This document shows positions 26,758 through 36,138 of a stretch of DNA of 64,000 bases, in pieces; position 1 is the first letter of the stretch, and every line of letters starts with the position of its first letter. Under the pieces are notes generated by a model. That model worked only from the letters and a program-made list of their open reading frames with translations. It was not told the origin of the DNA and made no database searches. This stretch comes from Alphaproteobacteria bacterium (GTDB taxonomy: Bacteria > Pseudomonadota > Alphaproteobacteria > JANQMY01), in NCBI GenBank assembly GCA_028289425.1, contig JANQPL010000017.1, forward strand, positions 310,001-374,000. The letters run 5' to 3'. The translations under genes were made by a program, and so were the position numbers.

Positions 26758-27816
26758 GTGACCATACGTGTGGGGATCAACGGGTTTGGCCGTATGGGGC
26801 GCCTCGCGGCACGGGCCGCATTGGATGGCTGTGCCGCCAGCCTGTCGACAAACTTCGATACGCGCGAAGTGTTCGAGATCGCGCACATCAACGAAGCCAA
26901 GGGTACGGTTGAAACGGCTGCTCATCTGCTTGAGTTTGACAGTGTGCACGGCCGCTGGGACCGGGACATCAAGCAAGACGGCAAAGGGCTTGAGGTCGCC
27001 GGGCAGGAGGTCCTCTACAGCGGCCACGCTAATCCGGCGGACGTGCCCTGGCGCGACAGCGGCGTCGATCTGGTGCTGGAATGTACGGGCGCCTTCAAAA
27101 CGCCGGCAGCCCTTGAATGCTATTTCGAAGCAGGTATTCGCAAAGTCGTTGTATCCGCACCGGTGAAAGAGGGGGCCAGAAACATCGTCGTGGGCGTGAA
27201 CGACGATCTCTACGATCCCCAGTCGGACGATATCGTTACTGCTGCGTCCTGCACGACGAACTGCCTGGCGCCGGTGGTCAAAGTCATTCATGAAGGGCTT
27301 GGCATCGAACACGGGGTGATCACCACGGTTCACGACGTGACGAATACGCAGACCATCGTCGATGCACCCCATAAGGATTTGCGGCGCGCCCGGTCGTCGC
27401 TCATGTCCCTCGTCCCCACCACGACCGGGTCCGCCACCGCCATCAGCCTGATCTATCCCGAGCTGAAAGGGAAGCTGAACGGCATTGCCGTGCGCGTTCC
27501 CCTGCTCAATGCTTCACTGACGGATTGCGTTTTCGAGGTGCAGCGCCCCACTACCGTCGAAGAAGTCAACCAGTTGCTGGAGCAGGCATCCAAATCTTCT
27601 CTCTACGGAATATTAGGCTACGAGACGCGTCCGCTTGTGTCGATCGACTATCTCAATGATGTGCGCTCCTCGATTATCGATGCGCCATCCACCATGGTGG
27701 TCGACGGCACGCAAGTGAAAATCTTGGCCTGGTACGACAATGAATACGCCTATGCCCATCGTTTGGTGGAATTGGGCGTGAAAGTTGCCCAGCACATGGA
27801 CAGGGTGTCCGGATAG
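26758..27816 (+). CDS. ArsJ-associated glyceraldehyde-3-phosphate dehydrogenase
   Basis: A type I GAPDH of 352 residues with [11 protein letters not shown] at the NAD site and C165 in the active-site SCTTNC. Between arsR and arsJ, such GAPDHs are known to accept arsenate in place of phosphate. They form 1-arseno-3-phosphoglycerate, which ArsJ exports. The start is GTG 26758, directly after the arsR stop. The central glycolytic enzyme would be a separate gene elsewhere; this copy's context points to detoxification. Confidence 0.92.
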   Translation: MTIRVGINGFGRMGRLAARAALDGCAASLSTNFDTREVFEIAHINEAKGTVETAAHLLEFDSVHGRWDRDIKQDGKGLEVAGQEVLYSGHANPADVPWRDSGVDLVLECTGAFKTPAALECYFEAGIRKVVVSAPVKEGARNIVVGVNDDLYDPQSDDIVTAASCTTNCLAPVVKVIHEGLGIEHGVITTVHDVTNTQTIVDAPHKDLRRARSSLMSLVPTTTGSATAISLIYPELKGKLNGIAVRVPLLNASLTDCVFEVQRPTTVEEVNQLLEQASKSSLYGILGYETRPLVSIDYLNDVRSSIIDAPSTMVVDGTQVKILAWYDNEYAYAHRLVELGVKVAQHMDRVSG

Positions 27817-27825
27817 GAACGCCCC

Positions 27826-29106
27826 ATGAAAGATCTTCGTGGCTACATGTCCGTGACGGGTGCCTATTGGGGGTTCACCCTGACCGACGGCGCCCTGAGG
27901 ATGCTCGTCCTCTTGCATTTCCATCAACTGGGGTACACGCCCTTCCAGCTGGCTTTTCTGTTCCTGCTCTACGAATTTTTCGGTGTCGTCACCAATCTGG
28001 TCGGGGGGTGGGTCGGCGCGCGTTTCGGCTTGCAGCGCACGCTATTCGCCGGCTTGGCGCTGCAAATATTCGCCTTGGGGCTGCTCTCTCAACTGAACCC
28101 CAATTGGTCGGTGGCGTTTTCCGTTGCCTATGTGGTCGCCGCACAGGGGCTTGCGGGCATCGCAAAAGACCTGACCAAAATGTCCGCGAAAAGCGGCGTC
28201 AAACTGGCGACCCCGGAAGACCAAAACTCCGTCCTGTTTCGTTGGGTGGCGGTGCTGACGGGATCGAAGAATGCGCTTAAAGGCGTGGGATTCTTTGTAG
28301 GCGCCTTTCTGTTGCAGGTTTTCGGCTTCTCCACCGGACTGATCCTTTTGGCGGTGGGCCTGTTGGCGGTGTTGATCGCGGTTCTGAGCTACCTTCCGCA
28401 AGACCTCACGGTGAAGCAGCCGGGATTGCCGTTCCAGCAGATCTTTTCGAAAGATCAGCAGGTCAATTTGCTCAGCGGTGCGCGTTTCTTCTTGTTCGGC
28501 GCGCGCGATATCTGGTTTGTGGTTGGCGTGCCTGTCTTCCTGTACGACGTGCTCGGCTGGACTTTCATGCAGGTGGGCGGCTTTCTTGCCCTGTGGGTTA
28601 TTGGCTATGGCTTTATCCAATCGGTCACGCCCCGCATCATTGGTCAGTCTGCGGATGGCCAAAGTCACGAAGTAACCGCAGCGCGTCTTTGGGCCTTCGG
28701 TTTGGCGGCCATTCCGGCGGTACTGGCGCTTGTGATTTTCTCCATGATGAACGCGGATGGCGGCTTCGCCGCCCCCAGTCTTCCGACCCTTGGGTGGGTT
28801 ATCGTTTCGGGATTGCTGCTGTTCGGGCTTGTCTTTGCGGTGAACTCGTCCGTGCATTCCTACTTGATCCTCACCTTTTCGAAGGCGCACGACGTTTCCC
28901 TCAATGTGGGCTTCTATTACATGTCAAATGCGGCCGGGCGGCTGGTGGGCACGTTGCTGTCGGGTTTGGTCTATCAATATTGGGGCATTGTCGGCTGTCT
29001 GGCGACCGCGTCGGGGTTTGCCGCATTGTCGGGCGCAATCGTGATTCTGCTTGAATCACACACGCGCGACCTCAACCAAGGGCGCACGACGGCACCGCCC
29101 GTCTAG
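27826..29106 (+). CDS. arsJ: ArsJ, organoarsenical (1-arseno-3-phosphoglycerate) efflux MFS permease
   Basis: A 426-residue major-facilitator protein with about twelve membrane segments. The ArsJ hallmarks are MKDLRGYMSVTGAYWGFTLTDGALRMLVLL, summarised here as DLRGYMSVTGAYWGFTLTDG, then GIAKDLTKMSAKSGVK and RWVAVLTGSKNALKGVGFF. The known role is export of 1-arseno-3-phosphoglycerate, which hydrolyses outside the cell to release arsenate. It closes the arsR-GAPDH-arsJ set, nine bases after the GAPDH stop, and converges with the NYN gene. Confidence 0.93.
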   Translation: MKDLRGYMSVTGAYWGFTLTDGALRMLVLLHFHQLGYTPFQLAFLFLLYEFFGVVTNLVGGWVGARFGLQRTLFAGLALQIFALGLLSQLNPNWSVAFSVAYVVAAQGLAGIAKDLTKMSAKSGVKLATPEDQNSVLFRWVAVLTGSKNALKGVGFFVGAFLLQVFGFSTGLILLAVGLLAVLIAVLSYLPQDLTVKQPGLPFQQIFSKDQQVNLLSGARFFLFGARDIWFVVGVPVFLYDVLGWTFMQVGGFLALWVIGYGFIQSVTPRIIGQSADGQSHEVTAARLWAFGLAAIPAVLALVIFSMMNADGGFAAPSLPTLGWVIVSGLLLFGLVFAVNSSVHSYLILTFSKAHDVSLNVGFYYMSNAAGRLVGTLLSGLVYQYWGIVGCLATASGFAALSGAIVILLESHTRDLNQGRTTAPPV

Positions 29107-29124
29107 TTTTGCCCCGTTCGTCAA

Positions 29125-30000
29125 TTAGAAGAACATGCGCAGCCAATATTCGGGCCAGGTGAGCGCACCGGCAAGGGTTTCGAGCTGAACGCTCAGATCC
29201 GCAAAATCGGCCGAGGGATCGACCGTTTCCCAAATCATATGGCCCAGTGTTGCGACGGCCCCCAAAAGGTAAATTCCCGCCAAGCCGGAGACCGTGAAGC
29301 TGTAAGGCCTGCGGGTCGTCTGCGCATCCGGCTCTTGGCCGGCATCCAACGCATCAAGCGGCACGCTTGCGGCACTCGGGCGGTCTTGCCCACCTTCGTC
29401 TGTATACGGTGTAAAGCGTAGCTTGCGATTGTCGGGCGTGTCCAAAGATTGATCGAACATGCTGGCGGAAATCTTCACTGGCAGCGTTCCGTTGATCCCT
29501 TTTTGATTGTGGGACTGTTCGCTATGGGGGAAGGCGCTGACCACCTGGATCCACCGGCCCTGCAAGCGCGAGGCGGTCTTTATCTCGTCCACAACCTCGG
29601 TGAAGTCCTGGTCCTGGCTAAAGATGATCGCCACGTCGAAGTCGCCGCGTGTGTGATGTGCCATCACATCCAGAGCCAGGCGAACGTCGATGCCTTTTTC
29701 CCGGGCAACGCCCGTATCGTCATGTTGCAAAGCCCGCGTAAACACATTGACGCCTTGCCTGCGCCAACGGGAACAGCGCTTCATCCACGCATAGTGGCCG
29801 TCTTCCGTGACGTTGATGTCGGGCACGCCCAGGTAGAAATGGACGCCATTTAACTGCCAGCCATTCTCGTCGCACACCATCTTGGCGAGAGCCAACGGAT
29901 TGTAATTGCCGATTTCCTCGCCAAAGGCTTCTTTGGCGGCATATCGCACATTACTTCCGTCTATGAAGGCAATTGCCCGCTTTATTTCAGGCTCCAACAC
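29125..30000 (-). CDS. NYN domain (PIN-like) RNase with C-terminal membrane anchor
   Basis: Residues 1-165 form a NYN/LabA-like PIN fold with the acidic active site intact: D14 in FIDGSN, D111 in RLALDVMAHH, and D130/D132 in SQDQDF. A polar linker follows. Then comes one hydrophobic helix at about 235-257 (SGLAGIYLLGAVATLGHMIW), which would anchor the nuclease to the inner membrane facing the cytosol. Most NYN proteins lack such an anchor. The RNA target is unknown. It stands alone between arsJ and an alpha/beta hydrolase. Confidence 0.82.
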   Translation of the reverse strand: MLEPEIKRAIAFIDGSNVRYAAKEAFGEEIGNYNPLALAKMVCDENGWQLNGVHFYLGVPDINVTEDGHYAWMKRCSRWRRQGVNVFTRALQHDDTGVAREKGIDVRLALDVMAHHTRGDFDVAIIFSQDQDFTEVVDEIKTASRLQGRWIQVVSAFPHSEQSHNQKGINGTLPVKISASMFDQSLDTPDNRKLRFTPYTDEGGQDRPSAASVPLDALDAGQEPDAQTTRRPYSFTVSGLAGIYLLGAVATLGHMIWETVDPSADFADLSVQLETLAGALTWPEYWLRMFF

Positions 30001-30165
30001 CTGTCCCCCGATACTGCGCTACGCTTCCTCAAGGCTAAGGTTACCTCGCCTCACGGCATTTGCACAACTCAACTTGGTTTCAAGCTGGCAAAAAAAGTGA
30101 CTTCATGGCCTATTTAGCGGGAAAAAATCCCATAGAAGTTCGGTTGCCTGACAGGGGAGGAATCT

Positions 30166-30933
30166 GTGCCCATCGCTTCATCCGGAAATGCCGAAATCGC
30201 CTATGACGATCTCAATGCCGATCAGTCTGGAGACCCTGTGGTTTTGGTGCATGGCTTCGCCTCCAACCGACATGAAAACTGGCAGCGCACAGGCTGGTAT
30301 GCCGCTTTTGAGGCGAAGAGACGTCGCGTAATCGCGCTCGACAACCGTGGTCACGGGGAAAGCACAAAGTTGCATGAGCCGGAAGCCTATGCGCTGGAAA
30401 CCATGGCGGCGGACGTACTGGCCGTCATGGATCATGCAGGCGCCGAGACGGCCGACATTATGGGCTATTCGCTTGGTGGTGCGATCTCGGTCCATTGTGT
30501 CGTGAACAATCCGGACCGTTTTTCCAATGCGATCTTCGGCGGTATCGGCAAAGGTTTTTTCGACCCCGACGCGCAGCGCTCTGACCTGGGATCGGCGATG
30601 GATGCTGACGACCCGGAATCACTTTCCGACCCCCTTGCAAGAGGGTTTCGGCTGTTTGCCGAACAGCGAGGCGAAGACCGAAAAGCACTCGCCGCTTGTG
30701 CCAGAGGGCCGCGCCGCGTCATGGCGCTGGAGGACCTGGCCGCCATCCGTGTGCCGACGCTTGTGGTCGCGGGCCAACAAGACGATTTGGCCGGCAATCC
30801 CCAATTGCTTGCGGATGCCATTCCGGGAGCGAAGGCGGTTACCTTGCCCGGTTGCGATCATATGTATGCGATCCCCCATCCGCTCTACAAAGCGGCTGTG
30901 ATGGACTTCTTGGAAGGCTGGTTGGACGCATAG
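30166..30933 (+). CDS. Alpha/beta hydrolase
   Basis: A 255-residue alpha/beta-hydrolase-fold enzyme. It has the oxyanion region VVLVHGFASNRHENW, nucleophile Ser in MGYSLGGAIS, acid in VAGQQDDLAG and catalytic His in GCDHMYAI. The short cap suggests an esterase or lactonase, but the substrate is unknown. The start is GTG with GGAGG seven bases upstream. It converges with the M20 amidohydrolase gene, 11 bases away. Confidence 0.86.
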   Translation: MPIASSGNAEIAYDDLNADQSGDPVVLVHGFASNRHENWQRTGWYAAFEAKRRRVIALDNRGHGESTKLHEPEAYALETMAADVLAVMDHAGAETADIMGYSLGGAISVHCVVNNPDRFSNAIFGGIGKGFFDPDAQRSDLGSAMDADDPESLSDPLARGFRLFAEQRGEDRKALAACARGPRRVMALEDLAAIRVPTLVVAGQQDDLAGNPQLLADAIPGAKAVTLPGCDHMYAIPHPLYKAAVMDFLEGWLDA

Positions 30934-30944
30934 ATGAAGAACCG

Positions 30945-32195
30945 TTAGCTGCAGCCGCAACCGCCGATTTCCATGACGCCGGTTTCGTCGAATGCCAGCG
31001 ATACGGCTTTGCGCGAGTCGCCTTCGGTTTCGGTGAATTCGTCTTTCGCGGTTTTCTGCAGACCTTGATCCCCGAAGTAATCGAGTGCTGTCATGGCAAG
31101 AGCTTTGGCGCCGTCCAACACCGCTTCGTCGCCCTTGTCCGATCCGGCCCATTTTGCAAATTCCGGATTGTGGATCACCACATTGGGCGGCGCGCAGGAA
31201 ATCATCGGGTGGATGGACGGCATACGGTGGCTCACATTGCCCATGTCCGTGCTGCCGGCAAAACTTGAGGGTAGGGTGGAGGCGTCGATCGGTTCACGCC
31301 CCAATTGCCGGATGTTTGTGTCGAACACAGCCGCCAGGGCGTCGTTCGTTTTGAGATCCAGATAATCCACTTGGGCCCAATTGAGCGTGACATTCGTTCC
31401 AGTACCAAGCGCGCCTGATTCCAAACAGTTCTTCACGCGCACCTTGAGGTCGGCGAGCGCGCGAGCGTTCAGTGCGCGCACATAGTAAAGCGCTGCCGCG
31501 CGATCCGGCACGATGTTGGGGGCCTGTCCGCCATCGGTAATGATGCCGTGAATGCGTTCCGACGGCCTAATGTGTTGGCGTAAGGCCGCGATCGCTTGAT
31601 AGGACAAGACCACCGCGTCCAATGCATTGAGCCCCTTGTGTGGCATGGCCGACGCATGGGCATTGCGGCCTTCGAAAATCGCTTCCACGCTGGAAAGCGC
31701 GATGCTGGGCATGGTGGTTAGGTCCATGCCCGCCGGGTGGATCATCAAAGAGGCATCGACACCGTCAAACGCCCCGTGCTGTGCCATGATTTCTTTGCCG
31801 CCACCGCGTTCTTCCGCCGGCGTTCCCAAATAGCGCACGCGGCCCCGCCAGCCGTTTACTTTGGACAGCGCAAGAGCCGCGCCCAGGCCCGATGCGGCGA
31901 TAATGTTGTGGCCGCAGGAATGACCGATGCCGGGCAATGCGTCGTACTCGGACAATATTGCCACCGTTCCATTCTCGGGGCCGCTGCCGAACTCGCAAGC
32001 ATAGCCGGTCTCAAGACCGAAGGCGCGGCGCGAAACCGGCAGGCCGTTTTTTTCGACTGTGTCCGTTAGGGTCGCCGCGGCGTCCACTTCCTGGAAGGCC
32101 AGTTCCGGGTTTTCGTGGATGTGGTGGGAAACGTTGAGAAGCGTTTCCCGCATGCCGTCGATGGCGTCACAGACCTGTTTCTTGAGTTCGCTCAC
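30945..32195 (-). CDS. M20 family amidohydrolase / metallopeptidase
   Basis: A 416-residue M20D-type enzyme related to AbgB and indole-acetyl-amino-acid hydrolases. It has SEYDALPGIGHSCGHNI as the metal site, PAEERGGGKEIM with the general-base Glu, and the dimerisation domain near GRNAHASAMPHKG. It hydrolyses an N-acyl or amide bond, with the substrate not determined. The C-terminus ends GGCGCS, a small Cys-rich tail that is odd for this family. Confidence 0.88.
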   Translation of the reverse strand: MSELKKQVCDAIDGMRETLLNVSHHIHENPELAFQEVDAAATLTDTVEKNGLPVSRRAFGLETGYACEFGSGPENGTVAILSEYDALPGIGHSCGHNIIAASGLGAALALSKVNGWRGRVRYLGTPAEERGGGKEIMAQHGAFDGVDASLMIHPAGMDLTTMPSIALSSVEAIFEGRNAHASAMPHKGLNALDAVVLSYQAIAALRQHIRPSERIHGIITDGGQAPNIVPDRAAALYYVRALNARALADLKVRVKNCLESGALGTGTNVTLNWAQVDYLDLKTNDALAAVFDTNIRQLGREPIDASTLPSSFAGSTDMGNVSHRMPSIHPMISCAPPNVVIHNPEFAKWAGSDKGDEAVLDGAKALAMTALDYFGDQGLQKTAKDEFTETEGDSRKAVSLAFDETGVMEIGGCGCS

Positions 32196-32282
32196 GGTCG
32201 GTCCCTTTCCTGCGCAAGTACCGGATCATAACCACAGCGCGCAAGAAGCACCACAAGTCTGGGAGGACATTGTCCAAACATA

Positions 32283-32317
32283 AAGGCGCCCCTGGATGCG
32301 AGATCCAAGGGCGCCTT
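32283..32317 (-). terminator. Terminator-like hairpin downstream of the TorF-type gene
   Basis: AAGGCGCCC (32283-32291) and TGGAT pair with ATCCA and GGGCGCCTT (32309-32317), interrupted by a single C/A mismatch. On the minus strand it is followed by TATGTTTGG. It lies after the porin-like gene and before the M20 gene on the same strand. A smaller GGGGAAGG...CCTTCCCC hairpin at 32421-32442 sits closer to the stop codon. Confidence 0.6.
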
Positions 32318-32451
32318 GCATCGGGACTGGCCCACGAGACAGCGGTTGATGATTCAGGCGGGACAACCTTTACGTATCAACAAACTGCAACCCCCCGCTG
32401 TGCCCGATGCCGCTAATTGTGGGGAAGGCCACGCCCTTCCCCTTTCGGTAG

Positions 32452-33183
32452 TTAGAAGCTCCGCGAAACGGTGAACACCACTTGCGCGTCGCACAGATTG
32501 GATCCCGAGAAACATTCCGCGTCGCTCAGATCCGTGTCCACGTAGCGCAGGTCCAGATCGAAGCCGACGAGGGTGTATGTCAGGCCCACATCCCAGGTGT
32601 TGTAATTCGGCGTGCCGAAGGCCAAGTTTTTGTCGATCGTCTGGCGATGGAAGCCGCCGTCAAGACCGAAGCCGGCCGGCAACGGGATAGATGCCGTCCC
32701 GCCGAAGTAGAAGGCATCGCCTGAGTCGGCGAAGAAGTCCGGTGAGTAGGCAATGTCCGCGCCAATGGCAATGACCTCAAAGTCGTAGCCGACGGAGCCA
32801 TAGACTTCGACAAAGTCGAACGAGGCGCCGTTATCTTCCGCGCCGGGGTATTGATAGTAGAGCGCGCCGATGTCGTAGGACACGCCGTTGAACTCGCTGG
32901 CATATCCGCCATACCAGTCCATCTCGATTTCGCCGGCACCATCGAAGTCTACGTTCGATGCCCATGTGCCCAGATAGATCCCGCTTTCATGGGACCAGTC
33001 GAATCCACCCTGGATGCCAGGGCCGTCATCGGTTTGGCTGATGCCGCGGAAAACGTAATCGGTGGTGTACGCAACGTTTGCCGAGAATTCTCCGGGGAAG
33101 TCGTCTTCGGCCGTTGCAGTGGTCGCCGCCATAGAAATGACTGCCGCCGCTGCGATACCGCCGATCAAGTGTTTTTTAAGCAT
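32452..33183 (-). CDS. TorF family putative outer-membrane porin
   Basis: A 243-residue secreted beta-barrel protein. The signal peptide MLKKHLIGGIAAAAVISMAATTATA is cut before EDD. The TorF (Gcw_chp) landmarks then appear: YTTDYVFRGISQTDDGPG, SGIYLGTWASNVDF and a terminal aromatic VVFTVSRSF, a typical outer-membrane insertion end. ATG 33183 is chosen over the upstream open codon at 33303 because it starts the signal peptide. The family is uncharacterised, so no substrate can be given. Confidence 0.88.
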   Translation of the reverse strand: MLKKHLIGGIAAAAVISMAATTATAEDDFPGEFSANVAYTTDYVFRGISQTDDGPGIQGGFDWSHESGIYLGTWASNVDFDGAGEIEMDWYGGYASEFNGVSYDIGALYYQYPGAEDNGASFDFVEVYGSVGYDFEVIAIGADIAYSPDFFADSGDAFYFGGTASIPLPAGFGLDGGFHRQTIDKNLAFGTPNYNTWDVGLTYTLVGFDLDLRYVDTDLSDAECFSGSNLCDAQVVFTVSRSF

Positions 33184-33522
33184 GTAGAGTGCCCCTCTAA
33201 AAGGATTGTTCGAGTTTTCGTCCCTGAAACTCTCTGAGCGGTTAGGAGCAATCTCTGTGCCAATTTGAAACGGGGCTTGGGTAACGCCACTTGGTACGGT
33301 CAAAAACTGGCAGTAATCAGCTAAAACAGCCGTTCAACGGGCCGTGAATAGGGGTGCCGACAGGGTCGCCTTTGCGCGACTAAATGTGAATGATTGGTAA
33401 CGGTTTTGCACAAATCTTGTGCAGCCCCATCAAAATCTAGGCGAAAAAGTTGTTAATAAGTTACTGTTGCTCAATTGCAACGCATTTATCGACCATGGCG
33501 CGAATGCGTGGTTTCGAACAAC
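33184..33522. other. 339-bp intergenic region upstream of the TorF-type gene
   Basis: This lies between the start of the porin-like gene and the end of the SDR gene, both on the minus strand. It should hold the porin promoter and a long leader. The stretch 33395-33485 is AT-rich. I see no tRNA, convincing small ORF or strong palindrome. Confidence 0.4.
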
Positions 33523-34308
33523 TTATACTCCCATTCGTGCGAAGGTCAGATGTGTGCCCGCGTCGACGATTATGGTCTCCCCGGTAATGTGTTGTGCGCC
33601 TTCGGTCGCCAAAAAGACAATGCTGTCGGCGATGTCTTCAGGCGGTGCGCCCTTCTTCAAAGGGCTCGACTCGCGATTGGCTTTGCTGATGGCATTGAAC
33701 ACCTCCTCGCCGGCTTTTTCTTTGAACCAGCGGGTTTCGATAAAGCCCGGGCACACCGCGTTCACCCGGATTTCCGGGGCGAGCGCCCGCGCCAGCGAGA
33801 TGGTCATGGTGTTCAGCGCGCCTTTCGAAGCCGCATAGGCCACGGAGGAACCGATGCCGCGCACGCCGGCGATGGACGACACATTCACCACCGCGCCGAA
33901 GCCCTGCTTCTTCATGGCAGGCTCCACCGCGCGGATCATCTGATAGGCACCGATGACGTTCACGGCATAAATGTTCTGAAAATCCTCCGCCGTCAGTTCA
34001 TCCAGCTTGCTGTGATTGGCAAACTTACTGACGCCCGCATTGTTCACCAGAATGTCGATCCGGCCCCACGCATCGAGAGTCTCCTTCGCCATGCGGCGGC
34101 AATCTTCATCGTCAGCCACATTTGCTTGGACCATGATGGCCTCGGCGCCCGCCGCCTCACAGGCGGCTTTGGTTTCCGCCGCTTCCTTTTGGCTTTTGGT
34201 GTAGTTTACGACGATGTTGACGCCGCGCTCAGCGAGTTTGATGGCGGCGGCGGCACCCAATCCGGTGGCTGAGCCGGTGACGATTGCGGTTTTGCCTTTA
34301 ATGTCCAT
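33523..34308 (-). CDS. SDR family oxidoreductase (FabG-like)
   Basis: A classical short-chain dehydrogenase, 261 residues. It has the cofactor loop TGSATGLGAAA, NNAG, the catalytic Ser in VNVSSIAG, and YAASK. It is NAD(P)-dependent, with a hydroxyl/ketone substrate that cannot be read from sequence. It diverges from a ThuA-domain gene 44 bases away; a similar SDR/ThuA pairing recurs at 58.1-59.7 kb. Confidence 0.9.
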   Translation of the reverse strand: MDIKGKTAIVTGSATGLGAAAAIKLAERGVNIVVNYTKSQKEAAETKAACEAAGAEAIMVQANVADDEDCRRMAKETLDAWGRIDILVNNAGVSKFANHSKLDELTAEDFQNIYAVNVIGAYQMIRAVEPAMKKQGFGAVVNVSSIAGVRGIGSSVAYAASKGALNTMTISLARALAPEIRVNAVCPGFIETRWFKEKAGEEVFNAISKANRESSPLKKGAPPEDIADSIVFLATEGAQHITGETIIVDAGTHLTFARMGV

Positions 34309-34352
34309 GTGACGCTCTCCCTTTCCGGGTGGGTTATCTTAGGAAACACTTT

Positions 34353-35192
34353 ATGTCCATTGTTCGTTACCATTCGCCGCTCAATGTTTTGGTGTTCACC
34401 AAGGGCCATCCGTTTGAGCGCGATCCGTTCTTCGACGTCTTCGAAAGTTTCACCGACATCGGGTACACGGCGGTAGAGCAGCCCGCCGCCCAAGCGTTCT
34501 GCACCGTGAAAGCCGCGGCACCTTACGATGCGTTTGTCCACTACGACATGCCGGGCATCGATTTCCTCACCGAAGGGGGGCCCCATTTTGTCGATCCGTC
34601 GTCGGCTTACCAGGAGGGGCTGTTGTCGCTGCTTGAGGCGGGGCATGGCTTCGTCTTTCTACATCATGCCATCGCAGGCTGGCCCACCTGGCCCGAATAT
34701 TCCGAGATTATCGGCGGCCGGTTCCTGTACAAGCCAGCAACGGTGCGCGGCCTGGACTGCCCCGATTCCGGATACCGTCACGAAGTCGACCACAAGGTTG
34801 CGGTCGTTGACAAAAATCATCCGGTTACGGAAGGTTTATCGGACGGCTTTGCATTGAATGACGAGCTCTACCTGTATGAGGTCTTTGACGACAGTATAGA
34901 GCCGCTTCTGCGCAGCGATTACGGTTTTGTCGAAGAAAATTTCTACTCGGCACATCAGGCCGTGCAAGGCAACATGTTTTCACGCGACGGCTGGCATCAT
35001 AGTCCGGGCTCGAATCTGGTGGGGTGGGTCAAGCACTACAAAAACAGCCCGATTGTGTATCTGCAATTCGGCGACGCGCCGGCGACCTACAAGAATCCAA
35101 ACTTCGCAAAGGTCATCGAGAACGCCATCAAGTGGGTCTCGGGCGATGACGCCAGAAAGTGGGCGCGAGACCGCAACAGCAAAGCTGCGTAA
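34353..35192 (+). CDS. ThuA domain protein
   Basis: A 279-residue protein of the ThuA (class-I glutamine-amidotransferase-like) family, named for trehalose utilisation in rhizobia. Visible landmarks are VLVFTKGHPF, the FLHHAIAGWPTWPEYSEIIGG segment and VVDKNHPVTEGLSD, followed by DELYLYEVFDD. The biochemical role of the family is not settled; members occur in sugar and keto-sugar catabolic clusters. ATG 34353 follows AGGA; GTG 34329 is a weaker start. Confidence 0.84.
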   Translation: MSIVRYHSPLNVLVFTKGHPFERDPFFDVFESFTDIGYTAVEQPAAQAFCTVKAAAPYDAFVHYDMPGIDFLTEGGPHFVDPSSAYQEGLLSLLEAGHGFVFLHHAIAGWPTWPEYSEIIGGRFLYKPATVRGLDCPDSGYRHEVDHKVAVVDKNHPVTEGLSDGFALNDELYLYEVFDDSIEPLLRSDYGFVEENFYSAHQAVQGNMFSRDGWHHSPGSNLVGWVKHYKNSPIVYLQFGDAPATYKNPNFAKVIENAIKWVSGDDARKWARDRNSKAA

Positions 35193-35221
35193 CCGTCGCG
35201 GCTGCGTGTTCGCTTTGACGA

Positions 35222-35854
35222 TTAATCGTTGGGCCAGCGCGCCACTAACGAACTCACATCTGGACGGGCGCGTTCATTGAGGTCCGCTTGAGCCGTGCCG
35301 ATATAGATGAAGCCCGCCACTTGTTCCTGCCCAGCAAGCCCCAGGCAGGCCCGGATTTTTGGGTGGTAGGCGTACCATTCGGTCAGCCACTGGGCGCCGT
35401 AGCCCATGGCCGTGGCGGCGATCAGCATGGTTTGGCAAACGGCCGCCGCCGATAGGTGCTGTTCCCATTGGGGGATCGGCCGGTCGATCGTTGGGCTGGA
35501 AATGACCGCAACCACGGTTGGCGCGCGCATAAATCGGTTTGCCTCGAAGGCGACGCGGTCCGCATCGGCCGCGGGCTCATCTTCTGCGAAGGCTGAGGCA
35601 AGCTGATCGCCAAACTCACGGCGGGCGTCGTTCTCGAAAACCAAGAACCGCCACGGCGCCAGCTTGCCATGATCGGGAACGCGCGTGGCAATCTGCAGCA
35701 GATCCTCCAATTCGTCGGCGGTGGGGCCGGGTGCGCCCAGGCTTTTTGCGACAACCGACCGTCGGTTTCTGAGCAAATGAAGTGCTTCCGCGGAAGGCGG
35801 ATTAAATGTGCCGTTCGCGCCACCGGAATTGTTCGTGTCCGTCGTTTTATTCAT
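35222..35854 (-). CDS. Nitroreductase family protein
   Basis: An FMN-dependent nitroreductase-fold enzyme of 210 residues resembling YdjA/TdsD types. It has RRSVVAKSLGAPGPT and RVPDHGKLAPWRFLVFE for FMN binding, WEQHLSAAAVCQTMLIAATAMGYGAQWLT, and a C-terminal IGTAQ. The N-terminal 20 residues are polar and probably disordered. Substrate unknown. It converges with the ThuA gene, and its start faces a CtrA-like box. Confidence 0.88.
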   Translation of the reverse strand: MNKTTDTNNSGGANGTFNPPSAEALHLLRNRRSVVAKSLGAPGPTADELEDLLQIATRVPDHGKLAPWRFLVFENDARREFGDQLASAFAEDEPAADADRVAFEANRFMRAPTVVAVISSPTIDRPIPQWEQHLSAAAVCQTMLIAATAMGYGAQWLTEWYAYHPKIRACLGLAGQEQVAGFIYIGTAQADLNERARPDVSSLVARWPND

Positions 35855-35898
35855 AAATCTAAGGGCTTATCCGAAGTTCTAAAAAGTTAATATGTCCG

Positions 35899-35915
35899 TT
35901 AACGAATTTTTAACC
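35899..35915. promoter_or_regulatory. CtrA-like binding box
   Basis: TTAACGAATTTTTAACC is an exact TTAA-N7-TTAAC match to the CtrA consensus of Alphaproteobacteria. It lies 45 bases upstream of the nitroreductase ATG and about 220 bases before a 54-residue membrane-protein ORF. A weaker relative, TTAA-N7-TTTAC, occurs at 41631-41646. Functional binding is not shown. Confidence 0.4.
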
Positions 35916-36138
35916 AAAATGATTGGCGAACGGAACAATTTGACCTAAAATTGGCTCGAATTTGGTTCCGGTATCACACGCGTTATAGAGATTTATCTGT
36001 CATTTGAATTAGAAGCATGGCGGTGAATATGACGTCATCCGGGCCGACATTGAATAGCGTGAAACGAAGAACATAAACAGTCACCAGATGTCGGCGGGGC
36101 GCGTTGGCCGCTTGAGCACAAAGACTTGGTGAAAACAG

